Counted from the first letter of the stretch, positions 53,036 to 63,095 are shown. The stretch: DNA of 64,000 nt from Bog-473 sp963743785 (GCA_963743785.1 CAVURD010000028.1:218409-282408); one strand, 5' to 3'. Translations and numbers: made by a program. Notes: a model not told the origin generated them from the sequence alone.

Positions 53036-54232
53036 TCACGAGGTGAAGACCGGGAGGGTTTCCCAGCCCCGGACCGTCGAGGTCGGGGCGAGCTTTGCTC
53101 GGCCTGTATCGACCGTCCAAGTGGGGAACCGGTTGAGGACCTCGTCGAGCGCCACCCGGCCTTCGAGGCGGGCCAGGGCCGCGCCCAAGCAGAGATGGAT
53201 CCCGTTGCCGAAGGTGAGCGGCTTCCCCTGATTCCGGTGGATGTCGAAGGTGTCACCATCGGGGAAGCGGCGGTCGTCATGGTTGGCCGATGCGGGGAGG
53301 AGCATCATGATGCTCCCCTCCGGGACGGTCTCGCCGTGGACCTCGACATCGTGGACGACGTACCTGGCGGCGTGGGGTGCGGGTGTCTCGAAGCGCAGGA
53401 GTTCCTCAATCGCGCCAGCAATGAGCGATCGGTTCTCGACCAGTTCCTGCCTCTGGTCCGGGTGATCGGCCAGGACCTTGCCGGTCCAGCCGATCAGGCG
53501 ACCTGTCGTCTCGTTGCCGGCACCGGTGATGACGCTGATGTAGGTCAGGAGCTCATCACGGGTCAACCGGCGCACGGTCCCGTGCTCGTCCTCGAACTCC
53601 GCCTGGAGGAGCTCGGTCATGATGTCGTCCGACGGGTGCTCGGCTCGCCAGTCGATGTACTCGGCGAACATGTCGGTGGGGACGAAGTTCTCGGATACCT
53701 CCATGGGCTGGCCGGCCTCGGTGCGCAGGTTGGCGTCGACCTTGTCCCGAACGGCCTCCTGGTCCTGCTCGGGTATGCCGAGCAGCATGCCGATGACCCG
53801 CATCGGCATCTGGGCGCCCAGGTCGGCGATGAAGTCAAACTCCTCGGCGCCGACCAGTGGGTCAAGGCTGCGGGCGCAGAACGCTCGGATCTGTGGTTCG
53901 AGTGCCGCCACCCGGTTGGGCGAGAACACCCGGGACATCAGTCGCCGGTGGATGGTGTGCACCGGCGGATCCTCGAAGATGAGCACCCCCGAGGGCATCT
54001 CGATGTTGGCCCGGATGAGCTCGATGATGCCGCCCCGCCCGGAGATGAACGTATTCGGATCGAGATACGCCCGCTCGACGTCGTCGAACCGGCTGACGGC
54101 GTAGAAGTCGTGGGGCTCGTTGTAGTACAACGGCGCCTCCTCGCGCAGCCGACGGAAGACCGGATAGGGGTCGGCGTCGATGTCCACGTCATAGGGGTCG
54201 AAGTACACATCACCGGCCCGTTGCATCGTCAC
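53036..54232 (-). CDS. Cytochrome P450
   Basis: A 398-residue P450 from GTG 54232, preferred over ATG 54226 because GGAGG lies 6 bases upstream; the longer frame to 54703 is a shadow. SVITGAGNETTGRLIGW is the oxygen-binding helix, EELLRFETPA the ExxR region and LTFGNGIHLCLGAALARLEGR the heme loop. It is divergent from the Zn alcohol dehydrogenase at 54339 across 106 bases. Unlike the paralogous pair it has AGNETT and is a different P450 group; it may be a lipid or terpenoid hydroxylase, as judged by its similarity to actinobacterial CYP families only. Confidence 0.93.
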   Translation of the reverse strand: MTMQRAGDVYFDPYDVDIDADPYPVFRRLREEAPLYYNEPHDFYAVSRFDDVERAYLDPNTFISGRGGIIELIRANIEMPSGVLIFEDPPVHTIHRRLMSRVFSPNRVAALEPQIRAFCARSLDPLVGAEEFDFIADLGAQMPMRVIGMLLGIPEQDQEAVRDKVDANLRTEAGQPMEVSENFVPTDMFAEYIDWRAEHPSDDIMTELLQAEFEDEHGTVRRLTRDELLTYISVITGAGNETTGRLIGWTGKVLADHPDQRQELVENRSLIAGAIEELLRFETPAPHAARYVVHDVEVHGETVPEGSIMMLLPASANHDDRRFPDGDTFDIHRNQGKPLTFGNGIHLCLGAALARLEGRVALDEVLNRFPTWTVDTGRAKLAPTSTVRGWETLPVFTS

Positions 54233-54338
54233 GCCGAACCTCCGCTTGCTTTCATGTCGTACTGTGACACTAAGCTCCTGGAAGGTCAAACGCGCCCATA
54301 AGCCGACCACCGGGCTAGTGCCGAGGGGATGGGGATCA

Positions 54339-55484
54339 ATGAAGACGCACGCAGCGATTCTGTGGGGCCGGGAGCAGGAGTGGGAGGTGCACGAGATCGA
54401 TCTCGATGCGCCCACACAGCACGAGGTCCTGGTCAAGTGGGAAGCAGCCGGCCTGTGCCACTCCGACGAGCATCTCCAGTCGAGCGAGATGGGATCGGAG
54501 GCTGGTACCGATGCGCCGCCGAGGGTGGGACTCTTCCCCATGGTGGGCGGACATGAGGGGGGAGGGGTGGTGCTCGAGGTGGGTCCCGACGTCACCGGCC
54601 TCCAGCCCGGCGACCACGTGGCGGCCAGCTTCTTCCCCATCTGCGGCCGCTGCAAGATGTGCATCACTGGCCACTCCAACCTCTGCGACCTGGGAGCGGC
54701 CACCTTCGCTCCCGGTCAGATCGCCGACGGCACGATCCGGTACCATCTCGACGACAAGCCCCTGAACGTGATGTCCAAGCTGGGCACCTTCGCCGAGCAC
54801 GCCGTGTGTCATGAGGCGTCGTTGGTTGCGGTCGATCCCGACCTGCCGCTCAGTGCCGTCGCTCTGGTGTCGTGCGGCGTGGCGACCGGCTGGGGTTCGG
54901 CGGTGTACCGAGCCGAGGTGATGCCCGGCGACACCGTCGTCGTGGTCGGCGTCGGCGGAGTCGGCATCAACGCCGTGCAGGGGGCCAAGATGGTCGGGGC
55001 GCGGAACATCGTTGCGGTGGATCCAGTGGAGTTCAAGCAGAAGTCGGCCCTCGACTTCGGCGCCACCCACACCGCGGGATCCATGGAGGAGGCCCTCCCC
55101 CTGGTCACCGAGCTGACGCGGGGGCAGATGGCCGACGCCGTGATCATGGTCCCGGGCGTGATGTACGGGGATCTCATGGCCGGTGCGCTCGCGCTGACCG
55201 GCAAGGGCGGAACCTGCGTCGTCACCGGCGTGGCCCCACAAACACAGCTCGAGGCCAGCGTGAACCTCTTTGACCTGGCCATGATGCAGAAGGAGATCAA
55301 GGGCGTGATCTTCGGTGCGGCCAATCCGCGTTTCGACATCCCGAACCTGTTGGCCCTGTACAAGTCGGGTCAGCTCAAACTGGATGAGCTGATCACGCGG
55401 GAGTACCCGCTCGACCAGATCAACCAGGGTTATCGGGACATGCTTGACGGGGTCAACCTTCGTGGTCTGATCACCTTCAGGTGA
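54339..55484 (+). CDS. Zn-dependent alcohol dehydrogenase, NDMA-dependent-type
   Basis: A 381-residue medium-chain dehydrogenase from ATG 54339. The opening KTHAAILWGREQEWEVHEIDLDAP and the catalytic zinc region GLCHSDEHL, GGHEGGGVV, then structural zinc cysteines CGRCKMCITGHSNLCD fit the family. Its start resembles proteins assigned to the NDMA-dependent alcohol dehydrogenase family (TIGR03989), some of which use a tightly bound cofactor reoxidised by a mycofactocin-type or artificial acceptor. GVGGVGINAVQGAKMVGARNIVAVD is the NAD fold. It sits between two P450 genes and may oxidise their alcohol products. The exact cofactor system is inferred. Confidence 0.9.
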   Translation: MKTHAAILWGREQEWEVHEIDLDAPTQHEVLVKWEAAGLCHSDEHLQSSEMGSEAGTDAPPRVGLFPMVGGHEGGGVVLEVGPDVTGLQPGDHVAASFFPICGRCKMCITGHSNLCDLGAATFAPGQIADGTIRYHLDDKPLNVMSKLGTFAEHAVCHEASLVAVDPDLPLSAVALVSCGVATGWGSAVYRAEVMPGDTVVVVGVGGVGINAVQGAKMVGARNIVAVDPVEFKQKSALDFGATHTAGSMEEALPLVTELTRGQMADAVIMVPGVMYGDLMAGALALTGKGGTCVVTGVAPQTQLEASVNLFDLAMMQKEIKGVIFGAANPRFDIPNLLALYKSGQLKLDELITREYPLDQINQGYRDMLDGVNLRGLITFR

Positions 55485-55566
55485 ACACGTCGCGCTCGGT
55501 TGTCCGGACCATTGCCATGACGTCGGGTTCAGGCGCGGTCGCCGCCTGCCCACCGAGAAGTCCATC

Positions 55567-56802
55567 ATGTCCCTGAACCTCGACATCGACCCGCTCGACC
55601 TGGTCGACCCGACGCGGTTCGCGCTCCGTGGCTATCCCCACGAGGTGTGGACCCGGCTACGAGCGGAGGCACCAGTGGCCTTCGTCGAACCACCGGGATA
55701 CCCACCGTTCTGGGCGGTGACCAAGTACGCCGACGTCCAGTACGTCGCCTCGCAGCCTCAGCTGTTTTCCAGTGCCTCCGGCATCACCTTGGACATGGAC
55801 CTCACTGGGATCGACATGCCGGCGGAGATGATCGTCTACCTCGATCCCCCCCAGCACGGTCCCATGCGCCAGGTGGCCAACAAGACGTTCTTTCGGAGTG
55901 CCGTCCGGGCGCGGAGTCACGAGATCGAGCGCATCGCCGCCGATGTGGTCGACCAGGCTTCGACCGGGGGCGAGGTCCGGCAGTGCGACTTCGTTGACGC
56001 TTTGGCCGCTCCCTATCCGGTGGCCGTGATCTCATGGGTCCTGGGCGTGCCGCCCGCCGACTGGGAGCACCATTTCCGCTGGACCAACGAGATCATCGGC
56101 AAGGACGACCCCGAATACCGGCGACCCGGCGAGAGCCCTGAGCAAACCTCAACGCGAGCCAGAGGTGAACTCCACCGCTATTTCAAGGCAATGGTGGCGG
56201 CGCGCCGGGAGGATCCGCAGGACGACCTGGTCACCAAGCTGATGCAGAGTGAGGTCAATGGCGTGCCGCTGACCCAGCGGCAGCTCGTCACCTACTGCGA
56301 GCTCCTGGTCGAAGCGGGCAATCAGACGACACGCGACGCCATCGCCGGCGGTATGCAGGCTTTCTGCGAATTCCCCGATCAGTGGGCAAAGCTGGTGGCC
56401 CATCCCGATCTCCTGCCCGACGCCGTCGAGGAGATCCTGCGTTGGGTCACGCCGATCAGCTACTTCTCGCGCACCGCCACCCAGGACACCGAGCTGCACG
56501 GGCAGCAGATTCGCTGCGGCGACAAGGTGGCGCTCTACTGGGCATCGGCGAATCGGGACGAGGACGTGTTCGAGGATCCGTTCGAATTCCGCATCGACCG
56601 CCGGCCGAACCAGCCCGTTGTCTTCGGCTTCGGCCCGCACCTGTGCATGGGGGCGCACGTCGCCCGCGCCGAATTGCTGGCCATGTTCGGCCTCCTCATT
56701 GCTCGACTGGAGTGGTTCGAGCAATCGGGACCGATGGAACGCCTGAACTCGTCGATCAACGGAGCCATCAAGCACCTACCGGTCAGGTATCGCTTGACCT
56801 AG
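55567..56802 (+). CDS. Cytochrome P450 with Gln at the usual acidic I-helix position
   Basis: A 411-residue P450. FGFGPHLCMGAHVARAE is the heme-binding loop, EEILRWVTPI the ExxR motif. The oxygen-binding helix reads LLVEAGNQTTRDAI, where the acidic residue usually before TT (AG-x-E/D-TT) is Gln; this residue helps proton delivery, so activity may be altered or a different residue may act. It follows the alcohol dehydrogenase by 82 bases on the same strand. It is a distinct P450 group from the 39137/49335 pair. Confidence 0.93.
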   Translation: MSLNLDIDPLDLVDPTRFALRGYPHEVWTRLRAEAPVAFVEPPGYPPFWAVTKYADVQYVASQPQLFSSASGITLDMDLTGIDMPAEMIVYLDPPQHGPMRQVANKTFFRSAVRARSHEIERIAADVVDQASTGGEVRQCDFVDALAAPYPVAVISWVLGVPPADWEHHFRWTNEIIGKDDPEYRRPGESPEQTSTRARGELHRYFKAMVAARREDPQDDLVTKLMQSEVNGVPLTQRQLVTYCELLVEAGNQTTRDAIAGGMQAFCEFPDQWAKLVAHPDLLPDAVEEILRWVTPISYFSRTATQDTELHGQQIRCGDKVALYWASANRDEDVFEDPFEFRIDRRPNQPVVFGFGPHLCMGAHVARAELLAMFGLLIARLEWFEQSGPMERLNSSINGAIKHLPVRYRLT

Positions 56803-56842
56803 CGATGGACGTCCGGTCGCCATCTCGGCAGGAGATTTCGAA

Positions 56843-57969
56843 GTGAAGGGACGCAACGGAATGGACGAGCACAGCATCTACTCTTGCGACGATCACCTAG
56901 ATCTGCGAGCGGTTCCGCCGGATCTGTTCAAGGCTCGACTGCCCAAGGACCTGGTCGAGCGCGGTCCACGGGTCGTGACCGATGATGGCGAATCCAGGTG
57001 GGTCTGCAACGAGCGCGTGCTGGGCCGGAGCGGACTGCCTCACGGAGACCAGTTGCAGGTGCTCAGTGCCCTCAGCCGCGCCGGCATCGAGGACGACGGT
57101 TTTCGGGTCAGCGACCCGAAATTGCGACTGCAGGACATGGACCTCGACGGGGTGTGGGCCTCGGTCATCTACGGTCCCATCCCGCTGACCCTCTCGATCC
57201 CTGAGCCCGATCTCCAGACCGCCTGTTATGCGGCCTGGAATGACTGGGCCATAGAAGAGTTCAACGCCTTTGCTCCCGATCGGCTCTGCGCGCCCTCCCG
57301 TTCCTGCCCACCCACGCACCCGGGGCGGCGGTGGCCGAACTCGAACGGGTGGCCGGGCTGGGCCACCGGGGCGCCATCATCGATGTGTTCGAAATCGACG
57401 CCGGCGATCCGGCCTGGGATCGCCTGTGGTCGGCCGCCGAGCAGACCGGATTGCCGCTCAGCTTCCACATCAAGGCTGGGTCCTCCCCGAGGCTGAGCTA
57501 TCAGGTGGGCAAGTGGCAGTCGGCAGCATTTGCCGCCCTGTTGCCCCTCCAGCTGGACGAGGCGCTGGCCATCATGGTCTTCTCCGGGGCCCTCGAGCGG
57601 CATCCCGGCCTCACGCTGGTGCTGGCCGAGGCGGGCGTCGGCTGGCTGCCGTACTTCCTGACCCGGATGGATATGGAGTGGGAGAACCTGCGGGATCAGC
57701 TTGACTACGCCCCCACCATCACCCCGAGCGAACTGTTCAAGCGTCAGGTCATCGCCACCTTCGAGGAAGAGGCCCTGGCGTACCAGTACATACCGCACCT
57801 CGGTGCCGACTCATGCATGTGGGCGGCTGATTTTCCCCATACCGACAGCACATTTCCCGAATCCCAACGCTCCATTGAGGAGACGCTGGGGATGCTCCCG
57901 GCCGAGGAACGCCGGAAGATCACGGCACTCAATTGCGCCAAGTTGTACGGATTCGAGTATCTCGGTTGA
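56843..57969 (+). pseudogene. Amidohydrolase family protein, frameshifted
   Basis: The gene begins at GTG 56843 with AGGAG 8 bases upstream (ATG 56861 is another option). The first frame reads IYSCDDHLDLRAVPPDLF, DMDLDGVWASVIYGPIP and ACYAAWNDWAIEEFNAFAPDRL, the PF04909 amidohydrolase pattern. Near 57291 it shifts: the second frame continues LPFLPTHAPGAAVAELERVAG, with LPLSFHIKAGSS and ACMWAADFPHTDSTFP-type ending (CMWAADFPHTDS) that contains the family's metal Asp. Adding one base near 57291 restores about 375 residues in a single frame. The gene is thus intact except for one indel. It follows the P450 by 40 bases and could be the hydrolase of that operon. Confidence 0.8.
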
Positions 57970-58037
57970 CCATACCGGTCCTCACGGCAAGCGCATTGCA
58001 TCCATGACGTACCCGAACGAGTCGAAGGAGCATGGAG

Positions 58038-59692
58038 ATGTCAGCTGACGTGGTCATTCGAGGCGGGACCGTCTTCGATGGGACCGGCGGGCCCGGGCAG
58101 GTGGCCGACGTGGCCATCAGCGGTGGATTCATTGCGGAAATCGGGCCGAGACTCGACGGAGCAGTCGTCCTCGATGCTTCTGGCTGCGCCGTCGCACCCG
58201 GCTTCATCGACATCCACACCCACTTCGATGCGCAGGTGTTCTGGGACCCACAGCTCAAGCCGTCCTCCTATCACGGGGTCACTTCCGTGGTGGCCGGCAA
58301 TTGCGGTTTCTCCATCGCCCCGTGCCGCCCGGAGCATCACGACGTGATTGTGCACACGCTCGAGAACGTCGAAGGCATGGACGCCAACTCGCTCTCGGCC
58401 GGGATCGCCTGGGACTTTGAAACGTTTCCCGAATACCTCGACCTGGTGCAGCGTCGAGGGACGTCGCTCAACTTCACCGCCTACATCGGACACACCGCCC
58501 TGAGGCTCTACGTCATGGGGGATGCCGCCTATGAGCGCGCCGCCACCCCGGAGGAGATCGAGCGCATGTGCCAACTGGTCGACGAGGCGATGCGGGTCGG
58601 CGCGGCGGGCCTCTCCACCAGCTTCTCGTTCGCCCACCGCGGCGTCGACGGCAAACCGATACCGAGCCGTTTCGCCGAGATGGACGAGGTGGAGGCGCTC
58701 TTCATGGCGGTGGGGAAGGCCGGCAAGGGTGTGGTGCTCACCACGCCGGGTTGGCAGTGTGAATATCCGGACGTCTTCACCTGGCAGCCACGAGTCGGCC
58801 GGCCGTTCACCTGTCCGCTGTTCGCGCTGTCCAGTGGCAAGCACCGGGAAGTGGTCAAATGCACGCCGAGGCCCTTGCCCAAGGCGCCAACGTCTGGCCC
58901 CAGGTCACGCCGCGGCCGCTGACCATGCAGTTCACCTTGGCCGACGCCTACAACCTCAATGTCGGCCAGGTGTTCGGTGAACTCATGAAGGTCAGTCCCG
59001 GGGTGCGCCGGGCGGCCTACCGTGATCAGGAATGGCGGACGCGGGCCTTCGAAGATCTCGAACGCGGCGAGACCGGCATGAAACCCCGGTGGGAGACCTT
59101 CGAGGTTTCAGAATCGGAGCGGTTCCCCGAGCTGTTGGGCCGTCGAGTGAGCGACATCGCTCGCGAACGCAACGTCAGCCCGCTGGACGTGATGTGCGAC
59201 CTGGCCCTCGCCGAGGATCTGAGCACTCGCTTCCGGGCCTACATCGCCAACGACGACGTCGGTGAGGTGGGGAGCCTGCTCACCGAGGACCACGTGGTGC
59301 TGGGCCTCACCGATGCCGGTGCGCACGTCGACCAGCTGTGCGACGCGCCGCAACCCACCGACCTCCTCGGCACCTGGGTCCGTGAGCGTGAGATCATGCC
59401 GCTCGAACGGGCCGTCCGGAAGCTGGCCGGCGAGCCGGCCGATATGTTCGGTTTCGAGGGCCGGGGTTACCTGCGGCCGGGTTACGCCGCCGATGTCTGT
59501 GTGTTCGATCCCACGACGGTCGCCCCGGGACCTCAGCGCCGCCTTCGCGATCTCCCGGCCGACGGCGAACGGCTGACGTACGAGCAGCCGACCGGCGTGC
59601 GGCACGTCATGGTCAACGGCACGCTGATCCGGTCCGACGATCGCCAGCTCGCGCTCGAGCAATTCCCGGGGACCCGCCCCCCGCTGGTCTGA
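58038..59692 (+). pseudogene. N-acyl-D-amino-acid deacylase-like amidohydrolase, frameshifted
   Basis: Start ATG 58038, with AAGGAG 7 bases upstream. The first frame has DVVIRGGTVFDGTGGPGQVADVAI, GFIDIHTHFDAQVFWDP (metal HxH) and GVTSVVAGNCGFSIAPCRPE (with the family's zinc Cys), typical of D-aminoacylases. It leaves frame at the AAA run 58857-58859; the next frame, from ATG 58859, reads MHAEALAQGANVWPQVTPRPL, LGLTDAGAHVDQLCDAPQPTDLL with the active-site Asp, and ends normally. One extra A restores a full-length protein of about 552 residues. The family hydrolyses N-acyl-D-amino acids or cyclic imide-like amides. It lies 69 bases after the amidohydrolase end. Confidence 0.83.
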
Positions 59693-59709
59693 AGGAGCGA
59701 GCCGGCTCC

Positions 59710-60851
59710 TCAGCCCACCGATCCGAAGAAATCCCGCAGGTCATTGACGAACAAGTTCAGGTTGCTCCATGGCCGCGAAAATGCCCGCCGCGCTCCATCA
59801 CGGCCCAGTGCACGACGTTGTACTGACGCTCGACCCATGAGCGGGGCCAGCGCAGTACTTCCTTGGGATAGCGCGCCACGCCGGTGGGCGCTTGGACGAA
59901 GGGCGGCGCCCCGGCCGAACTGTGCTTGTGTTCCCAGTACAGTCGGGCCGAGGACGCACCGGTCTGGGTGACCCAGTACACCATGACGTTGGTGATGAGT
60001 TGATGGCGGGTGAAGCAATTCTCGGGCTGCCCGTCGCAGTCGCTCCAGGTCCGGAATTTCTCGACAATCCAAGCCAGGAGTCCGGTCGGGGAGTCGTTGA
60101 GCGCCATGCCGATCGTCTGCGGCTTGGTCCCCTGCTCGTTGGCATAGCCCGACTCCTCCTTCGCGAATTCCTTCATGGCCGCCAGGTCCGCCAGTTCCTC
60201 TTCGGTCAGCGGTTCGCGGTTCTGGGGTGGAACGCCGCTGGCCATGTTGAGGTGGATGGCGGCACAATGATCGGGATCGAGCGACGCTATCCACGTGGTC
60301 ACCTGGGCTCCCCAATCACCACCTTGAGCCACGTAGTCCGGATAGTCGAGTCGATCCATCAAGGCAATAAACGCGCGGGCGATGCGGGGCACGTCCCAAC
60401 CGGGTGATCGCGGCGGTTCGGAGAATCCGTAGCCCGGGAGGGAGGGAACGATGACATGGAAGGCGTCGCTGGCCTGGCCACCATAGGACTCGGGGTTGGT
60501 CAGCCGGGGAATGACGTCGAGGAATTCGACGATCGAACCGGGCCAGCCATGAGTCAGGAGCAATGGACGGGCATCCGGGTGCGCTGATCGTGCATGGATG
60601 AAATGGATCCGCTGACCATCGATGTCGGTCCGGAAATGTTCGAAGCCGTTCAGGCGCGCCTCTTCAGAGCGCCAGTCGTAACTGTCGCGCCAGAATTCGA
60701 CCAGCTGCCGCAGATAATCCACGGGGATGCCGTAGTCCCAACCGGTGTCGGCAATCTGATCCGGAAATCGGGTCTGGACCAAGCGGCGATGAAGGTCCTC
60801 CAGGACCTGATCATCCACCCGGATCTCAAGTCCTTCGATGGATTCGCTCAT
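59710..60851 (-). pseudogene. Epoxide hydrolase (EHN plus alpha/beta hydrolase), frameshifted at its C-terminus
   Basis: The main frame from ATG 60851 has the epoxide hydrolase N-terminal domain (LEIRVDDQVLEDLHRRLVQTRF) and then LLLTHGWPGSIVEFLDVIP (HGWPGS oxyanion), VIVPSLPGYGFSEPP and QGGDWGAQVT with the nucleophilic Asp, all intact. Near ERGGHF (the catalytic His) the frame is lost: two single-base insertions, in the AAAA at 59778-59781 and near 59752-59757, must be removed to read HFAAMEQPE-LFVNDLRDFFGSVG to the stop at 59710. The active site is complete; only the last 20 residues are scrambled. It opens epoxides to diols and may act on P450- or oxygenase-derived epoxides. Confidence 0.8.
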
Positions 60852-60938
60852 TGTGACCTCACCGCCGCTCCACTCGCTGTCGGTGGAGCGATGACGTTGT
60901 CACGCGCCGAGATGATGGCGTGCAGGCGAAGCTCAACC

Positions 60939-61628
60939 TCATTTCTTGTGGTCGTCGTCGGTAAATACATAGGGTCGGCGATGTCGAACGGCGTCAACCA
61001 CATTGGCTGCGACAACCGACGGTTCGGTCGAGCCAATCGGGTTCATGGCCGTTCTGATCATGCCGGGCATGACCACGCTGACTCCGATCGGGGCCCCAAT
61101 CGCCTCCATCTCGTGGCGCAGAACGTCTGACACTCCGAGAACTCCATGTTTGGCCACGGTGTACGGACCGAGTTGTCCCATCGGGAGAACGGCCGCCATG
61201 GACGAGGTATTGACGACGTGGCCCTCGTCTCCCGAAGCGATGATCAATGGCACAAAAGTGCGCACGCCGTGGATCACGCCCCAAAGATTGACATCGATCA
61301 CCTTGTGCCATTCCTCAAGCGAGAGTTCCCACGAATAGCCACCGTTGACGATTCCGGCATTGTTGACGGCGACATGGAGCTTGCCGAAACGCTCCAGCGC
61401 AGCACGGCCAATGCGATCAACCGCCTCGGGATCGCTCACATCGGCACAGACGGAATGAATGTCGGCACCCTGATCGGCCAACCGGTCCGCAACAGCAGTC
61501 AAGTTCTCTTCATTGGTATCGGCGATGGTGACTCGCATGCCTTCTGCAACAAATGCCTCAACGATCGCCAGTCCGATACCGCTTGCTGCGCCGGTCACAA
61601 CGGCGCTGCGCCCCTCGAGCCGATCCAT
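60939..61628 (-). CDS. Short-chain dehydrogenase/reductase
   Basis: A 229-residue SDR, slightly short at the C-terminus. TGAASGIGLAIVEAFVAEG, NNAGIVNGG, NTSSMAAVL (catalytic Ser) and PYTVAKHGV (YxxxK) are present. The C-terminus ends RRPYVFTDDDHKK instead of the usual VDGG, as in SDRs of the hydroxysteroid/estradiol-type with a different tail. It is on the same strand as the epoxide hydrolase downstream (87 bases apart) and the LLM oxidoreductase upstream. It is the only intact member of this leftward series. Confidence 0.9.
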   Translation of the reverse strand: MDRLEGRSAVVTGAASGIGLAIVEAFVAEGMRVTIADTNEENLTAVADRLADQGADIHSVCADVSDPEAVDRIGRAALERFGKLHVAVNNAGIVNGGYSWELSLEEWHKVIDVNLWGVIHGVRTFVPLIIASGDEGHVVNTSSMAAVLPMGQLGPYTVAKHGVLGVSDVLRHEMEAIGAPIGVSVVMPGMIRTAMNPIGSTEPSVVAANVVDAVRHRRPYVFTDDDHKK

Positions 61629-61732
61629 GGGTGATGAAGGCTAATCCTCCTTGACGTGGTGAGCCACGTCCAGGCTGCTTGGAAATGACTACCGCCATCT
61701 CTCATCACGGCATGCCTTGCGCCCCATCGCGG

Positions 61733-62612
61733 TCAGACCCGTCCGATCACATCCTGGGCGTATTGCGAAAGTGACGTCTCGAATTCGCCGCCGAACAAGG
61801 CGGCCGGAACAAGGATTCGGGTCGCGCCGAGCCCTTGCCATTCGGTCACTTGGGCCAGGGCTTCGTCGCCACCGGTGGCGTAGCACGGGACGGTGACCTC
61901 AATGGTCGCCGGATCCCTCCCGGCCTCCTCGGCACCCTGGCGGACGACGTCGAGCAATGGAGGCAGCTGCTCGGGGCTGATGCCCAGCGGAAAAAATCCG
62001 TCCCCGATGCGCCCGGCAGCGCCGCGCCGCCGCTTCGCTGTGGCCGCCCAGGTGTACCGGTATCGATCCGCCGGGGGGTTGTGGCCGCAAATAGCAATCG
62101 ATAAAGCTGGCGGTGGTGCCCTCGAAGGTGGCCCGCTCCTCGGACCACAGGGCTCTCATGGCGCCAATCGACTCTTCGGTTCGCTTGCCGCGTCCGGCGA
62201 ATGGGATGCCCAAGGCTTGGAACTCCTCCTGCAGCCAGCCGATGCCGGCGCCGAGGATCATTCGGCCTCCCGAGAGGTGATCAAGCGTGGCCAATTCCTT
62301 CGCCAGCACGAGGGGATTGCGCTGCGGCACGATGAGAATGCCTGTGCCCAACCGCAGGGTCGAAGTGGTCGAGGCGATATAGGCCAGCCATATCAGCGGA
62401 TCGGGAAAGACGGTCCCTTCTCCGGAGGGCAGCCTCCCCGACGGATCGTAGGGATATTTCGACTGGTAGCCGCCGGGAACCACCACATGGTCGACGGTCC
62501 AGATCGACTCGAATCCGGACGCTTCGCAAGCTTGAGCCAGTCGGATCGCGGCAATCGGATCGACGAACGGGCCGACATTGGCGAACGCAACCCCAAACTT
62601 CATCGACTCCAT
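61733..62612 (-). pseudogene. LLM-class (F420-dependent-like) oxidoreductase, frameshifted
   Basis: Start ATG 62612 with GGGGAG upstream, or ATG 62603. The first frame reads KFGVAFANVGPFVDPIAAIRLAQACEASGFESIWTVDHVVVPGG, with LRLGTGILIVPQRNPLVLAKELATLDHLSGGRMILGAGIGW; this is a textbook luciferase-like monooxygenase (TIGR03619 type) that uses F420 or FMN. Near 62019-62031 one inserted base shifts the frame; the correct frame continues as AAGRIGDGFFPLGISPEQLPPLLDVVRQGAEEAGRDPATIEVTVPCYATGG to the stop at 61733. Removing one base gives about 293 residues, normal length. It is expected to act on hydrophobic substrates in actinobacterial catabolism. Confidence 0.82.
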
Positions 62613-62854
62613 ACCCGTCGAGCTCCCCTTTCTCCGCTGTCCGATAATCGGGTTCAGCATAGAGCAGCCCATCGGCGCGGCATCGGGTGATGTCGTGTCC
62701 GGCACGCGTACGGCGGCGCACTTCTGTCGGCGATTCGTCTCGTTCCCATCAGCGCAGTCGTGTCGGCCCGCGGCGGTTCGTCGGTGTCACTTTTGGACCG
62801 AATCGGCGTGAGCGTGAGTGTTAGCCTTGACTCGATGCTCGAAGAACCACCGCG

Positions 62855-63073
62855 ATGACCCCGAGCGACCAACCTGGTGAGGACGTGATCGACCGCGATG
62901 CCTGCATGGGTTCGGGTAACTGCCTGTTCTGGGCCCCCGGCGTCTTCGACCTCGACGACGACGGAGTGGCCATCGTCTGTGGCGAGATGACTGGTCGAGA
63001 GGAAGAGGTGCGAAAGGCGGCCGCCAATTGCCCGACCGCGGCCATTCACCTGGCCGGAATCTTTCCTTCCTAG
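62855..63073 (+). CDS. Small 3Fe-4S-type ferredoxin
   Basis: A 72-residue ferredoxin from ATG 62855. The cluster ligands are CMGSGNC (CxxxxxC) near residues 17-23 and CP in AANCPTAAI near residue 59; the middle Cys of a 4Fe-4S pattern is Gly, the arrangement of single [3Fe-4S] ferredoxins that donate electrons to actinobacterial P450s. It has acidic DDDG loops. No P450 is adjacent, but four P450s lie within the window and none has its own ferredoxin, so it may serve them; this is inference. The next gene starts 23 bases later. Confidence 0.88.
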   Translation: MTPSDQPGEDVIDRDACMGSGNCLFWAPGVFDLDDDGVAIVCGEMTGREEEVRKAAANCPTAAIHLAGIFPS

Positions 63074-63095
63074 TATTCCGAATCGGAGGCAATCG

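Noticed and set aside
54245..54300. TGTC-n7-GACA repeat between the P450 (54232) and the alcohol dehydrogenase
   Set aside because: The arms are only 4 bases and are expected by chance; not called as an operator.
53036..54703. 555-residue form of the P450 starting at 54703
   Set aside because: The upstream part overlaps the divergent alcohol dehydrogenase; GTG 54232 has the ribosome site.
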